Source: Charina bottae
Lineage: Eukaryota; Chordata; Lepidosauria; Squamata; Charinaidae
Reading direction: 5' to 3'
Length of the DNA: 64,000 nucleotides
Assembly: GCA_023362775.1 (NCBI GenBank)
Contig: JALMGJ010000006.1
Coordinates: forward strand, 11,426,501 to 11,490,500
The notes under the pieces are model-generated. The model did not search any database. It had not been told where the DNA came from and saw only the letters and a program-made list of their open reading frames with translations. Below are positions 1 to 10,544 of this stretch, piece by piece. Positions within the stretch are counted from its first letter, which is position 1; every line of letters starts with the position of its first letter. Both the position numbers and the translations under genes were made by a program.

Positions 1-19
1 TGGAGTAGGCAGTCCTGAA

Positions 20-430
20 GATACTTAGATGCCAAGTCATATAGGGCTTTATAAGTCAAAACTAGCACAATTGCACCCAGAAACCAATTTAGAGCCCACA
101 AAATTGGTGTATATGACAATAGTGACTAGCATCAGTCAATTCATGGGTTGTTTCATTTTAGATCAACAGTCGCTTCTAAGTGGTTTTCAGGGACAGTCTC
201 ATGTTCAGTAGCAAGGACCTCAAGGCGGATGGATTCCATTACATAGATAGGTGCACAATCAGAAGACCTGAAAGGCAAGGTTAGGAACAGATTATCCTGA
301 AGAGGATATCTGGTCTATGTGGTCGCTAGGAGTGGATACTGGCTTTGATAATCAATCAAAATCCAATCTACTGTGTTGCATACTTGGGTACTCTAAACGT
401 TGCTATTCCGGAGGAAGAGTGATTGAGTAA
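20..430 (-). mobile_element. Decayed L2/CR1-group LINE remnant
   Basis: Read on the minus strand, this stretch resembles the C-terminal coding part of the L2-group element at 23437-24950. Shared landmarks on the plus strand are GGGCTTTATAAGTCAAAAC, GCACCCAGAAACCAATT and, further on, a CAACAGTCGCTTCTAAGTG-like segment. No frame stays open. The similarity was judged by eye and the ends are approximate; it could be another CR1-group family. Confidence 0.35.
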
Positions 431-489
431 GTCTGCTCCCACCAACCCATATGCATGCTCTTAAATTTGAATCCTACTAAGAATCAGTA

Positions 490-570
490 AATGATAGCCT
501 GGCGTGCTATGGTCCATGAGGTCACGAAGAGTCGGACACGACTAAACGACTGAACAACAACAACAACAAG
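490..570 (+). mobile_element. BovB (RTE) LINE, very short 3' end
   Basis: Only the last ~75 bp of a BovB element is present: GCCTGGCGTGCTATGGTCC, then GAAGAGTCGGACACGACT, then the terminal (CAA)n tract. The decamer AAGAATCAGT occurs at 479-488 and again just after the CAA tract at about 569-578, which fits a target-site duplication. A few unassigned bases lie between the left copy and recognisable BovB. This is a severely 5'-truncated insertion with no coding capacity. Confidence 0.8.
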
Positions 571-1840
571 AATCAGTGTTCAGCGACTTTGAATAGTCTA
601 AATTTATCAGCCCACTTCCCTCAATTCACATTGCCCTCAGTTTCTTCTCCCAGAACTCAGGAAGGCTAATGATTAAAAGGCTGGGGTTCAAAAACCTCTT
701 AGATTTGTGAATAAGACAGGGACAAGATAAACATGTCAACTGTTTTTAGAGACAGTGATGGGATGTGATTTGCTAGGCAGCCAGAATTCAAACCCCCAGG
801 AGGGGGGAAAAAAGATCTGGAATCAGCAAAACACCCCTTGTTTTCTTTTATGACAGCAGTGACCATTTCAATATCCATCTTGGAAACAACTCACTTGTTT
901 TAAGTGCACCAAGACCAAGCTAAAAGTAGGCAACTGATTCCCTTGATACAGAATTCTTTCTTCTTCTGCCAAGAAGGTAAATACTGTCAAATCAGACAGA
1001 GTTCCAGACTACTGCAGTGACAACTTCATCCCTCCATATCAATATGACAAGTATTTCTCCTAGCTACCGCTGAAGGTCAGACGCAAGGTTTCTCCTGTTC
1101 CACACCCTTCCAACTCAGTTGCCAGAGGACCTTTGTCATCTTAAGCAGCTGCTGTGGCTTACAAAATTAACACACAAGCACAGAGACATTGTTCCCTAGA
1201 GAACAGTAGAGAGAGAAAGAAACAGAAGAGAATAAAGATAAAGAGGGAGGGAAGAGGGGAAGGAATGAGAACAGTGATTAAACTCAGCTAACCAACTGGG
1301 TTGTCCCATGTCTTCATTTCCTAGGTATAAGAAATCCGGAAACGCAGGAAAGAAGTCAACCATTTGGGGTGGGGGGGAAGAACCAGGGGAAAAAAAAACA
1401 GGAAAAATATGGAAAGGGGGAGAGCAGTCCCTGTTTGCCATTCCTAGTTTTTTTCCACCACAAACTTCACGTATCTACTCTGAACGTGGATATTTATTTC
1501 CCAGGAAGCCAATATCTCTCCTTTTAAAAAGCAACTCAGACAATTAGAAGTCACTGCTTTGGGGCAAATGTCATGTAACCATATCAGCCTGAGCAATTAT
1601 TTTAATTCCCCCTCTTCAGCCATATGCACATCTGAACTGGTATTCCTAGTTCAGTGAGACAGGAACTGGGATGAGGGAGAAACATGTTTTAATTATTTAC
1701 AGCTTTTCTGGAATGGAATGAAAGCAATCTGACATATGCAAACATTTATATAAATCAGTATAAACTATTATCGAAGTCCATTGTGACTAAAATAATCAAA
1801 TGGCTTTTTAATGAAAATAGTGCTTTTTAAATAGTCTTCA
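570..1840. other. Unique noncoding sequence
   Basis: I recognise no repeat family, RNA gene or exon here. The block is mixed AT-rich sequence with purine-rich tracts around 1195-1265 and 1365-1430. The two short open frames over the tracts are low-complexity and overlap on opposite strands. Confidence 0.5.
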
Positions 1841-1863
1841 GGAAGGAAGGAAGGAAGGAAGGA

Positions 1864-1898
<35 letters not shown>
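1841..1898. repeat. Compound microsatellite (GGAA)n-(GGCA)n
   Basis: About six GGAA units run directly into about eight GGCA units without interruption. The two motifs differ by one base in the unit, so a point change followed by slippage expansion is the simplest origin. Confidence 0.95.
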
Positions 1899-1990
1899 CC
1901 ATGTATTTTAAGTAACAGAGGTGGATGGGCCAGAAATTTGCCATCTGCAGTATAAGGCTAGCTAAACCTCTTTGGGTTCATAGTCTAAAC

Positions 1991-2125
1991 CAGTGTTTCT
2001 CAATGTTGGCGACTTCAAGGTGTGTAGACTCCAACTCCCAGAATTCCCCAGCCAGCAAGGCTGACTGGGGAATTCTGGGAGTTGAAGTCCACACACCTTG
2101 AAGTCGCCAATGTTGAGAAATACTG
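1991..2125. mobile_element. Palindromic hAT MITE with 8-bp target duplication
   Basis: The element is almost entirely an inverted repeat. It starts CAGTGTTTCTCAATG and ends with its complement, with arms pairing through the central AATTCCCCAGCCAGC/GCTGACTGGGGAATT. It is flanked by GTCTAAAC (1983-1990) and GTCTAGAC (2126-2133), an 8-bp duplication with one mismatch. The CAG...CTG termini and 8-bp duplication are typical of hAT transposons. There is no coding capacity, so it would have been mobilised in trans. Confidence 0.9.
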
Positions 2126-2133
2126 GTCTAGAC

Positions 2134-2814
2134 TATTAGCGAACATGCATGTTTAAGACATTTACTGAGAAGAAACCAGAAGATATATTCCTTTACAGCC
2201 TGTTAATAGTCTTGTATCTCACAGATGAGCAAATAAAAAGGGCAGTTCAAATAAACATCTCCTAGGTCCTTCTGTCATAGTATTAGATCGCTTGATTTTA
2301 TAAGAGAAGATAAAAAATAGGAGAGTAAGATACAGTTCTCTTCTATGAATTCTGAGCACAGATGTGGACTCTTAAGGGTTTAATGAAAAGGTAGAGTAGT
2401 TATTCTCACTGGGGCAACCACCTAGCCAAGCAAGTTTTCTATCCCTGAATGAGGAAGAGCTCTTTCCTTACATGTTGTAAGGAAACAACAGGAAAAAAAA
2501 TCACTAAAAGAATCGGAAGAAGATTCACAGAGACTATGAATCCTGAAGTGAAAAGGCACTGAAAGTCTTACTATCTTTTTCTTCATCAGAATTTTGTGAA
2601 ATCATGTGTGATATTTTCTGTTTCTTCTTGAAGTCATAGGCAATCTTCCTGAGAGAAATTATTAACATATATATTGGTATTCTATGGTCTAAAAACTGTG
2701 CCAAATAATACCTCTCCAATGAGAAGGCTGAGATTATATAAGTGAGTCCCCAACATCATGGAGTACTTATGATTTTTTTGAGGGAAGGGTATCCAAATAC
2801 AGTATCTCTGAAGC
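2134..2814. other. Unique AT-rich noncoding sequence
   Basis: I found no recognisable transposon, RNA gene or exon between the hAT MITE and the Penelope-like insertion. Confidence 0.45.
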
Positions 2815-2879
2815 TCTGCATACACAGATGTCTGTAGCTTGAATCATGTCAACTGGATTTCTATTTTCTCAGTGGAAAC

Positions 2880-2910
2880 GTTTCGCTCCTTATCCAAGGA
2901 GCTTCTTCAG
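2880..2910 (-). ncRNA. Hammerhead-ribozyme-like core, left arm
   Basis: On the minus strand, CTGAAGA (matching CUGANGA) is followed by one extra A, a GCTCC/GGAGC helix closed by a short loop, then GAAAC. This is the order of the conserved hammerhead core. The extra base after CUGANGA departs from the consensus, and helix III would be minimal. Activity is untested. Confidence 0.35.
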
Positions 2911-2940
2911 TCTGAGCAAAACTGAGCAAAACTGAGCAGA

Positions 2941-2971
2941 CTGAAGAAGCTCCTTGGATAAGGAGCGAAAC
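2941..2971 (+). ncRNA. Hammerhead-ribozyme-like core, right arm
   Basis: This is the mirror copy of the core in the left arm: CTGAAGA, extra A, GCTCC...GGAGC helix, GAAAC. Here the bases after GAAAC read TTTTCC rather than GTTTCC, so the position expected for the cleavage triplet is damaged. Confidence 0.3.
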
Positions 2972-3073
2972 TTTTCCACTGAGAAAATAGAAATCCAGTT
3001 GACATGATTCAAGCTACAGACAATTCCACCTGGATGACTGAGAACCTTCATAGACATTCTGCATACACAGATG

Positions 3074-4110
3074 GTTCTCCGTTAATCAACCGGTGCCCTC
3101 AGTTACCCAGACACCTTTTTCCAATCCAAGACCCTTGCTGGAATTTAATTACAATTCCCGGGGGATGGACTTCTATGCTGGACATAAGGATGTGAAAGAT
3201 ATCCATCACAGATTTCTATGAAAGTAGATTTATAAGATCTATCACTAATGGGACAAGTCAGTGACAACTGTATTATACAGAAGAGATAGCCACATTAAAA
3301 AATGAATTTACCAATGGATGTAGAATTTAGATACAATAATTGAATTGAAATGTAGGAATTTCAATGGAAGAAAAACATTAAATTCACACCAAATATGATA
3401 AAGTATACAAAATGTGTTTCTGTTGATATATTGCTCCAGTCTTGATTGCTAAAATGGACTGCTCATTCTTTTAAAATTGTTTGAAACGTACAGTAATTGC
3501 CAAGTTGGATTTTTTTCCCCCATATTTGGTGGCAATCTTAAAGCTCAACGGTTTTGGGAAATGTTTTATAATAGAATGAAACAAATTCAAAAAGTTGAAT
3601 TTACTTTCCAACCTGTTATTTTGACATTAAATATTACTAAACCTTACATTCCCACAAAGTATATCAAGTATACTAGTATACCTAGTATACTAGCTTTGTA
3701 CATGGTAACTGTTGCAAGGATACTCTGTACGTCCTACTGAAAAATGCACACAGTTCCTTTTGTATAAGAATGGCTAAGTTGTGGGAGTACACCTCAATGT
3801 CCAAACTTCATATTACTTCCTATTTACTTCATATTTCAAAATTAAATCTGACACAGAATTTAACTCAACTTGAAAACCATTTTTGGATTATAATTCTATA
3901 TATGGGCTGGTTTCATATCTGAAATTGGATTTACTCTTAACATAAAGTCTTTAATCTTCAAATATCTTTTAAATGAGCAAGACCTTCAACTGCTTAGATA
4001 TAAATTATATCAATAGCTACATGCATTGGTGGCCCCTCCAAATTAAAAAAACCCCTCTTTATTGGGGCAGTTGCAGATATAGAAGTTTGTACATTGTATA
4101 TTGTGCTGTT
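3074..4110. other. Unique AT-rich noncoding sequence
   Basis: No exon or repeat family was recognised. A 46-bp imperfect palindrome sits at about 3655-3700 (ACAAAG...CTTTGT with TATACTAGTATA in the centre). It may be a relic of a small inverted-repeat element or a slippage product. Confidence 0.45.
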
Positions 4111-6870
4111 TGATTGTATATTGTTGTTGTTTATTGTTGTTCAGTCGCTTCCAACTCTTCGTGACTTCATGGACCAGCCCACGCCAGAGCTTCCTGTCGG
4201 CCGTCACCATCCCCAGCTCCCCCATGGTTGAGTCTGTCACCTCCAGAATATCATCCATCCATCTTGCCCTTGGTCGGCCCCTCTTCCTTTTGCCTTCCAC
4301 TTTCCCTAGCATCAGTTTCTTCTCCAGGGTATCCTGTCTTCTCATTATGTGGCCAAAGTACTTCAGTTTTGCCTTTAATATCATTCCCTCAAGTGAGCAG
4401 TCTGGCTTTATTTCCTGGAGTATGGACTGGTTTGATCTTCTTGCAGTCCAAGGCACTCTCAGAATTTTCCTCCAACCACAGTTCTTTTGAACCACAGTTC
4501 AAAAGCATCTATCTTCCTTCGCTCAGCCTTCCTTATGGTCCAGCTCTCACAGCCATAGGTTACTACAGGGAATACCATTGCTTTAATTATGTGGACCTTT
4601 GTTGTCAGTGTGATGTCTCTGCTCCTAACTATTTTATCAAGATTTGCCATTGCTCTCCTCCCAAGAAGTAGACGTCTTCTGATTTCCTGGCTGCAGTCAG
4701 CATCTGCAGTAATCTTTGCGCCTAGAAATACAAAGTCTGTCACTGCCTCCACTTTTTCTCCCTCTATTTGCCAGTTATCAATCAAGCTGGTTGCCATAAT
4801 CTTGGTTTTTTTTGAGGTTTAACTGCAACCCAGCTTTTGCACGTTCTTCTTTCACCTTCGTCATAAGGCTCCTCAACTCCTCCTTGCTTTCAGCCATCAA
4901 AGTGGTATCATCTGCATATCTAAGATTGTTAATGTTTCTTCCAGCGATTTTAACTCCAGCCTTGGATTCCTCAAGCCCAGCACGTCGCATGATGTGTTCT
5001 GCGTACATGTTGAATAGGTAGGGTGAGAGTATACAGCCCTGCCATACTCCTTTCCCAATCTTAAACCAGTCCGTTGTTCCGTGCTCTGTTCTTACCGTTG
5101 CTACTTGGTCGTTATACAGATTCCTCAGGAGGCAGACAAGATGACTTGGTATCCCCATACCACCAAGAACTTGCCACAATTTGTTATGATCCACACACTC
5201 AAAGGCTTTAGAATAGTCAATAAAACAAAAATAGATGTTTTTCTGAAACTCCCTGGCTTTCTCCATTATCCAGCGGATATTGGCAATTTGGTCTCTAGTT
5301 CCTCTGCCTTTTCTAAACCCAGCTTGTACATCTGGCAATTCTCGCTCCATGAATTGCTGGAGTCTACCTTGCAAGATCTTGAGCATTACCTTACTGGCAT
5401 GTGAAATAAGTGCCACTGTTCGATAGTTTGAACATTCTTTAGTGCTTCCCTTTTTTGGTATGGGGATATAAGTTGATTTTTTCCAATCTGATGGCCATTC
5501 TTGTGTTTTCCAAATTTGCTGGCATATGGCATGCATCACCTTGACAGCATCATCTTGCAAGATTTTAAACAGTTCAGCTGGGATATTGTCGTCTCCTGCT
5601 GCCTTGTTATTAGCAATGCTTCTTAATGCCCATTCAACCTCACTCTTCAGGATGTCTGGCTCTAACTCACTGACACACCATCAAAGCTATCTCCAATATT
5701 ATTATCCTTCCTATACAGATCTTCCATATATTCTTGCCAACTTTTCTTGATCTCGTCTGCTTCTGTTAGGTCCTTACCATCTTTGTTTTTGATCATACCC
5801 ATTTTTGCCTGGAATTTACCTCCGATGTTTCTAATTTTCTGGAAGAGGTCTCTTGTCCTTCCTATTCTATTGTCTTCTTCCACTTCCGCACATTGCTTGT
5901 TTAAAAATAATTCCTTATCTCTTCTGGATAACCTCTGGAATTTTGCATTTAATTGGGCATATCTCCCCCTGTGACTGTTGCCTTTTGCTTTCCTTCTTTC
6001 TTGGGCTACTTCCTGTGTCTCAGCAGACAGCCATCTTGCCTTCTTGGTTTTCTTTTTATTTGGGACGTTTTTTGTTGCCGCCTCCTGAACAATGTTGTGA
6101 ACTTCTGTCCATAGTTCTTCCGGGACCCTATCTACTAAATCTAGTCCCTTAAATCTATTCTTCACCTCCACTGCATATTCCTTAGGAATATTAGTGAGTT
6201 CATATCTAACTGATCTGTGGGTCTTCCCTATTCTCTTTAGTCTGATTCTAAATTTTGCAATAAGAAGTTCGTGATCTGAACTACAGTCAGCTCCAGGTCT
6301 TGTTTTTACTGACTGTATAGATGTCCACCACCTTTGGCTGCAAAGGATGTTGTCAATCTGATTTCGGTGTCGACCATCTGGTGAAGTCCATGTATAAAGT
6401 CGTCTTTTAGGTTATTGGAAGAGAGTGTTTGTTATGCACAGTGAGTTGTCTTGGCAAAATTCCATCAGCCTATGTCCTGCTTCATTTTGTTCTCCCACAC
6501 CGTGCTTGCCTGTAATTCCAGGTGTCGTCTGACTACCCACCTTAGCATTCCAGTCTCCTGTAATGAAAATAACATCTCTTTTTGGTGTATTATCCAGTAG
6601 GTGCTGCAGATCCTCATAGAACTGATCTACTTCTGCTTCTTCAGCATCTGTGGTTGGGGCGTATATTTGGATCACTGTGATGTTAAATGGCTTACCCTGA
6701 ATTCGAATTGAGATCATTCTATCGTTTTTTGGATTGTATCCAAGCACTGCTTTAGCCACTTTATTATTAATTATGAAGGCTACTCCATTTCTTCTGTGGT
6801 CCTCTTGTCCACAGTAGTAGATCTGGTGGTCATCTGATGTGAAGTGGCCCATTCCTGTCCATTTCAGTTC

Positions 6871-9800
6871 GTTGTTGTTCAGTCGTTTAGTCGTGTCCGA
6901 CTCTTCGTGACCTCATGGACCATAGCACGCCAGGCCTTCCTGTCCTCCACTGTCTCTCGGAGTTTACTCAAATTCATGTTCATTACATCGGTGATGCTAT
7001 CTAACCATCTCATCCTCTGCCGTCCCCTTCTCCTTTTGCCTTCAGTCTTTCCCAGCATCAGGGTCTTTTCCAGTGAGTCCTCTCTTCGCATTAGGTGGCC
7101 AAAGTATTTGAGCTTCAGCTTCAGCATCTGTCCTTCCAATGAGCAGTCAGGGTTGATTTCCTTTAGGAATGACTGGTTTGACCTCCTTGCAGTCCAAGGG
7201 ACTCTCAAGAGTCTTCTCCAGCACCACCGTTCGAAAGCATCAATTCTTCGGCGCTCAGCCTTTCTTATGGTCCAACTCTCACAGCCATACATTACTACTG
7301 GAAAAACCATAGCTTTAACTATACGAACCTTTGTCGGCATGGTGATGTCTCTGCTTTTTAATATGCTGTCTAGGTTTGCCATAGCTTTCCTCCCAAGGAG
7401 CAAGCGTCTTTTAATCTCATGGCTGCAGTCACCATCTGCGGTGATCTTGGAGCCCAAGAAAATCTGTCACTGCTTCCATTTCTTCCCCTTCTATTTGCCA
7501 GGAAGTGATGGGACCGGATGCCATGATCTGGGTTTTTTTTATGTTGAGTTTCAAGCCAGCTTTTGCACTCTCCTCTTTCACCCTCATCAAGAGGCTCTTT
7601 AGTTCCCCTTCACTTTCTGCCATTAGGGTGGTATCGTCTGCATATCTGAGGTTGTTGATATTTCTCCCGGCAATCTTAACTCCGGCTTGTGATTCATCCA
7701 GCCCGGCATTTCTCATGATGTACTCTGCATATAAGTTAAATAAGCAGGGTGATAATATACAGCCTTGTCATACTCCTTTCCCAATTTTGAACCAGTCGGT
7801 TGTTCCATGTCCGGTTCTAACTGTTGCTTCTTGACCCGCATACAGGCTTCTCAGGAGACAGGTAAGGTGGTCTGGTACTCCTATCTCTTTAAGAATTTGC
7901 CACAGTTTGTTGTGATCCACACAATCAAAGGCTTTAGCGTAGTCAATGAAGCAGAAGTAGATGTTTTTCTGGAACTCTCTTGCTTTTTCCATGATCCAGC
8001 AAATGTTGGCAATCTGATCTCTAGTTCCTCTGCCTCTTCGAAACCCAGCTTGCACTTCTGGTAGTTCTCGGTTCACATACTGCTGAAGCCTAGCTTGTAG
8101 GATTTTGAGCTTAACCTTGCTAGCATGTGAAATGAGCGCAATTGTACGGTAGTTTGAACATTCTTTGGCATTGCCTTTCTTTGGAATTGGAACGTAAACT
8201 GACCTTTTCCAATCCTGTGGCCACTGTTGAGTTTTCCAAATTTGTTGGCATATTGAGTGCAGCACTTTAACAGCACCATCTTTTAGGATTTTAAATAGCT
8301 CAGCTGGGATACTGTCTTCTCCGCTAGCTTTGTTGTTAGTAATGCTTCCTAAGGCCCACTTGACTTCACTCTCTAGGATGTCCGGCTCAAGGTCAGTGAC
8401 CACACCATCGTATTTATCAGGGATATTAAGATCTTTCTTGTATAGTTCTTCTGTGTATTCTTGCCACCTCTTCTTAATCTCTTCTGCTTCTGTTAGGTCC
8501 CTGCCTTTTTTGTCCTTTATCATGCCCATCTTTGCACAAAACGTTCCCTTGATATCTCCGATTTTCTTGAAGACATCTCTAGTCTTCCCCATTCTATTGT
8601 TTTCCTCGATTTCTTTGCATTGTTCATTTAAGAAGGCCTTCTTATCTCTCCTTGCTATTCTCTGGAAATCTGCATTCAGTTGTTTATATCTTTCCCTTTC
8701 CCCCTTGCCTTTTGCTTCCCTTCTTTCCTCAGCTATTTGTAAAGCCTCATCAGTCAGCCACTTTGCTTTCTTGCATTTCTTTTTCTTTGGGATGGTTTTA
8801 GTTGCTGCCTCCTGTACAATGTTACGAACCTCCATCCATAGTTCTTCAGGCACTCTGTCTACCAGATCTAATCCTTTAAATCTATTCCTCACCTCCACTG
8901 TATATTCATAAGGGATATGATTTAGGTCATACCTGATTGGTCTAGTGGTTTTCTCTACGTCCTTCAATTTAAGCCTAAATTTTGCAATAAGAAGCTCATG
9001 ATCTGAGCCACAGTCAGCTCCAGGTCTTGTTTTTGCTGACTGTATAGAGCTTCTCCATCTTTGGCTGCAAAGTATATAATCAATCTGATTTCGGTATTGA
9101 CCATCTGTTGATGTCCATGTGTAGAGTCGTCTCTTGTGTTGTTGGAAAAGAGTGTTTGCTATGACCAGCGTGTTCTCTTGACAAAACTCTATTAGCCTTT
9201 GCCCTGCTTCATTTTGTACTCCGGGGCCGAACTTGCCTGTTATTCTGGTTATTTTTTGACTAACTACTTTAGCATTCCAGTCCCCTATGATGAAAAGGAC
9301 ATCTTTTTTTGGTGTTAGTTCTAGAAGGTGTTGTAGGTCTTCATAGAACCGGTCAACTTCAGCTTCTTGGGCATCAGTGGTTTGGGCATAGACTTGGATC
9401 ACTGTGATGTTGAATGGTTTGCCTTGGATCCGAACTGAAAGCATTCTGTCGTTTTTGAGGTTGTACCCCAGTACTGCCTTTCCCACTCTTTTATTGACTA
9501 TGAGAGCTACTCCATTTCTTCTAAGGGATTCTTGCCCACAGTAGTATATATAATGGTCTCCTGAATTGAATTCGCCCATTCCTGTCCATTTTAGTTCGCT
9601 GATTCCCAAGATGTCGATGTTCAATCTTGTCATCTCATGTTTGACCACATCCAGCTTACCTTGATTCATAGATCTTACATTCCAGGTTCCTATGCAATAT
9701 TGTTCTTTACAGCATTGGACTTTCCTTCCACTTCCAGACACATCCACAACTGAGCGTCCTTTCGGCTTTGGCCCAGCTGTTTCACTCTTTCTGGAGCTAC

Positions 9801-9982
9801 TCGGAATTGCCCTCCGCTCTTCCCCAGTAGCATTTTGGAAACCTTCCGACCTGAGGGGCTCATCTTCCGGCGTCATATCTTTTAGCCTTTTGATACTGTC
9901 CATGGGTTTTCTTGGCAAGGATACTGGAGTGGTTTGCCATTCCCTCCTCCAGTTTTGGACCACGTTTTGTCCAAACATTGAA
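6871..9982 (-). mobile_element. BovB LINE 2, nested in BovB 1
   Basis: This 3.1-kb minus-strand BovB has an 11-bp perfect target duplication, CATTTCAGTTC (6860-6870 and 9983-9993), made of BovB 1 sequence. Its 3' end (6871-6890) is the (GTT)n/CAA-tail junction followed by AGTCGTGTCCGACTCTTCG. Its 5' end stops near CCACGTTTTGTCC at about 9960-9970, so it lacks roughly the first 100-150 bp that BovB 1 retains. It is the best-preserved BovB in the window. Confidence 0.95.
6879..9903 (-). pseudogene. BovB 2 ORF2: APE endonuclease-reverse transcriptase, two lesions
   Basis: The native start is taken as the ATG at 9903-9901 (MDSIKRLKDM), matching the BovB 1 start, and the frame ends after SRTRLND at 6879. 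That gives about 1,000 codons, normal for BovB. Endonuclease motifs are IGTWNVRSM, ISELKW (metal-binding Glu), GDWNAK, RLYTW, QIDYIL and GSDHELL. Reverse transcriptase motifs are PIPKKGN, QAGFRRGRGTRDQI, FIDYAKAFDCVDH and RYADDTTLMAES (catalytic Asp pair). I see two disabling changes: a Trp-to-TGA stop at 7768-7770 just before the QGCILSPYLFN motif, after which the same frame resumes, and a small deletion near 7460 (about 5 bp compared with BovB 1) in the DF-FLG segment that shifts the rest. So few lesions imply a recent insertion. Confidence 0.9.
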
Positions 9983-10544
9983 CATTTCAGTTCACTGACA
10001 CCTAAAATGTCTATATTTAATCTTGACATCTCACCAATAACCACATACAATTTGCCCTGGCTCATAGATCTTACATTCCAGGTTCCTATGGTGTGTTGAT
10101 CTTTAGAACATCGGATTCGTCATTCACCACCAGCACCGTCGGCCGCTAGCCGTCCTTTCGGCTTTGAGCTAGCTGCGTCATCACATCTGGGGCTAGTTAA
10201 ACGTATCCTCTGTTCCTCCCCAGTAGCATTTTGACCATCTTCCGACCTGGGAGTCCCATCTTCCGATGGTATACCGACATATCTCTGGTTGTACTGATCC
10301 ATTTAGTTTTCACGGCAAGAATACTGGGGTGGGTTGCCATTACCTTCCCCAGGGATCGTATTTAGTCTGACCTCTCTGCCACGACCTTCCCGTCTTGGGT
10401 GTCCCTTCACGGTTTAGCTCATGGTTTCATTGAGGTGCTCAAGCTCCAGCACCACGACAAGGTAACGATCTCCTTTGCTGGAGTGATTGTATATACCCTA
10501 ATCAATATACCCTAATCAATATTGTATCAATATACAATATACCC

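Larger units (their letters stand above)
2831..3057. mobile_element. Inverted Penelope-like insertion (family A) with 16-bp target duplication
   Basis: A 227-bp insertion is flanked by perfect copies of TCTGCATACACAGATG (2815-2830 and 3058-3073). It consists of two arms in opposite orientation, each carrying GCTTGAATCATGTCAACTGG or its complement, then TTTCTATTTTCTCAGTGG and a GAAAC...CTTCAG block. The arms meet at a short spacer containing repeated AAAACTGAGC. The right arm continues into CCACCTGGATGACTGAGAAC. Inverted partial copies with variable-length duplications are known for Penelope-like elements; assignment to that group is inference, since no reverse transcriptase is present. Each arm holds a hammerhead-like core. 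Confidence 0.6.
4143..10302 (-). pseudogene. BovB 1 endonuclease/reverse transcriptase pseudogene (split)
   Basis: The coding remnant runs from an ATG at 10302 (MDQYNQRYVGIPSEDG) to the degraded C-terminus near 4143. Recognisable parts are an N-terminal leader (10120-10302); endonuclease sequence at 6412-6852 with TGDWNAKVG; the endonuclease-RT linker at 5662-6171; the reverse transcriptase at 4778-5560 with IDYSKAFE and RYADDTTLMAES; and the C-terminal zone at 4459-4797 and 4043-4495. Frames alternate, so at least three frameshifts are needed. A CAA-to-TAA change ends the endonuclease frame at about 6412-6414. The usual RLND ending is replaced and the frame runs on into the CAA tail. BovB 2 interrupts it at the SELKW codons. 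Confidence 0.9.
4122..10483 (-). mobile_element. BovB LINE 1, full length, interrupted by BovB 2
   Basis: This minus-strand RTE/BovB retrotransposon is flanked by perfect copies of TGATTGTATAT (4111-4121 and 10484-10494). Its 3' terminus is the CAA-rich tract at 4122-4140. Its 5' untranslated region lies at about 10303-10483 and includes the GTCTTGGGTGTCCCTTCACG region (plus-strand reading). BovB 2 (6871-9982) splits it at a duplicated CATTTCAGTTC. Removing the insert leaves about 3.24 kb, the usual BovB length. BovB encodes an APE-type endonuclease and a reverse transcriptase and integrates by target-primed reverse transcription. The coding region is broken by several frameshifts and stops, so this copy is dead and clearly older than its insert. 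Confidence 0.95.

Noticed and set aside
9692..10099. Plus-strand frame of 135 codons inside the BovB region
   Set aside because: Antisense shadow of the BovB coding sequence and 5' untranslated region.
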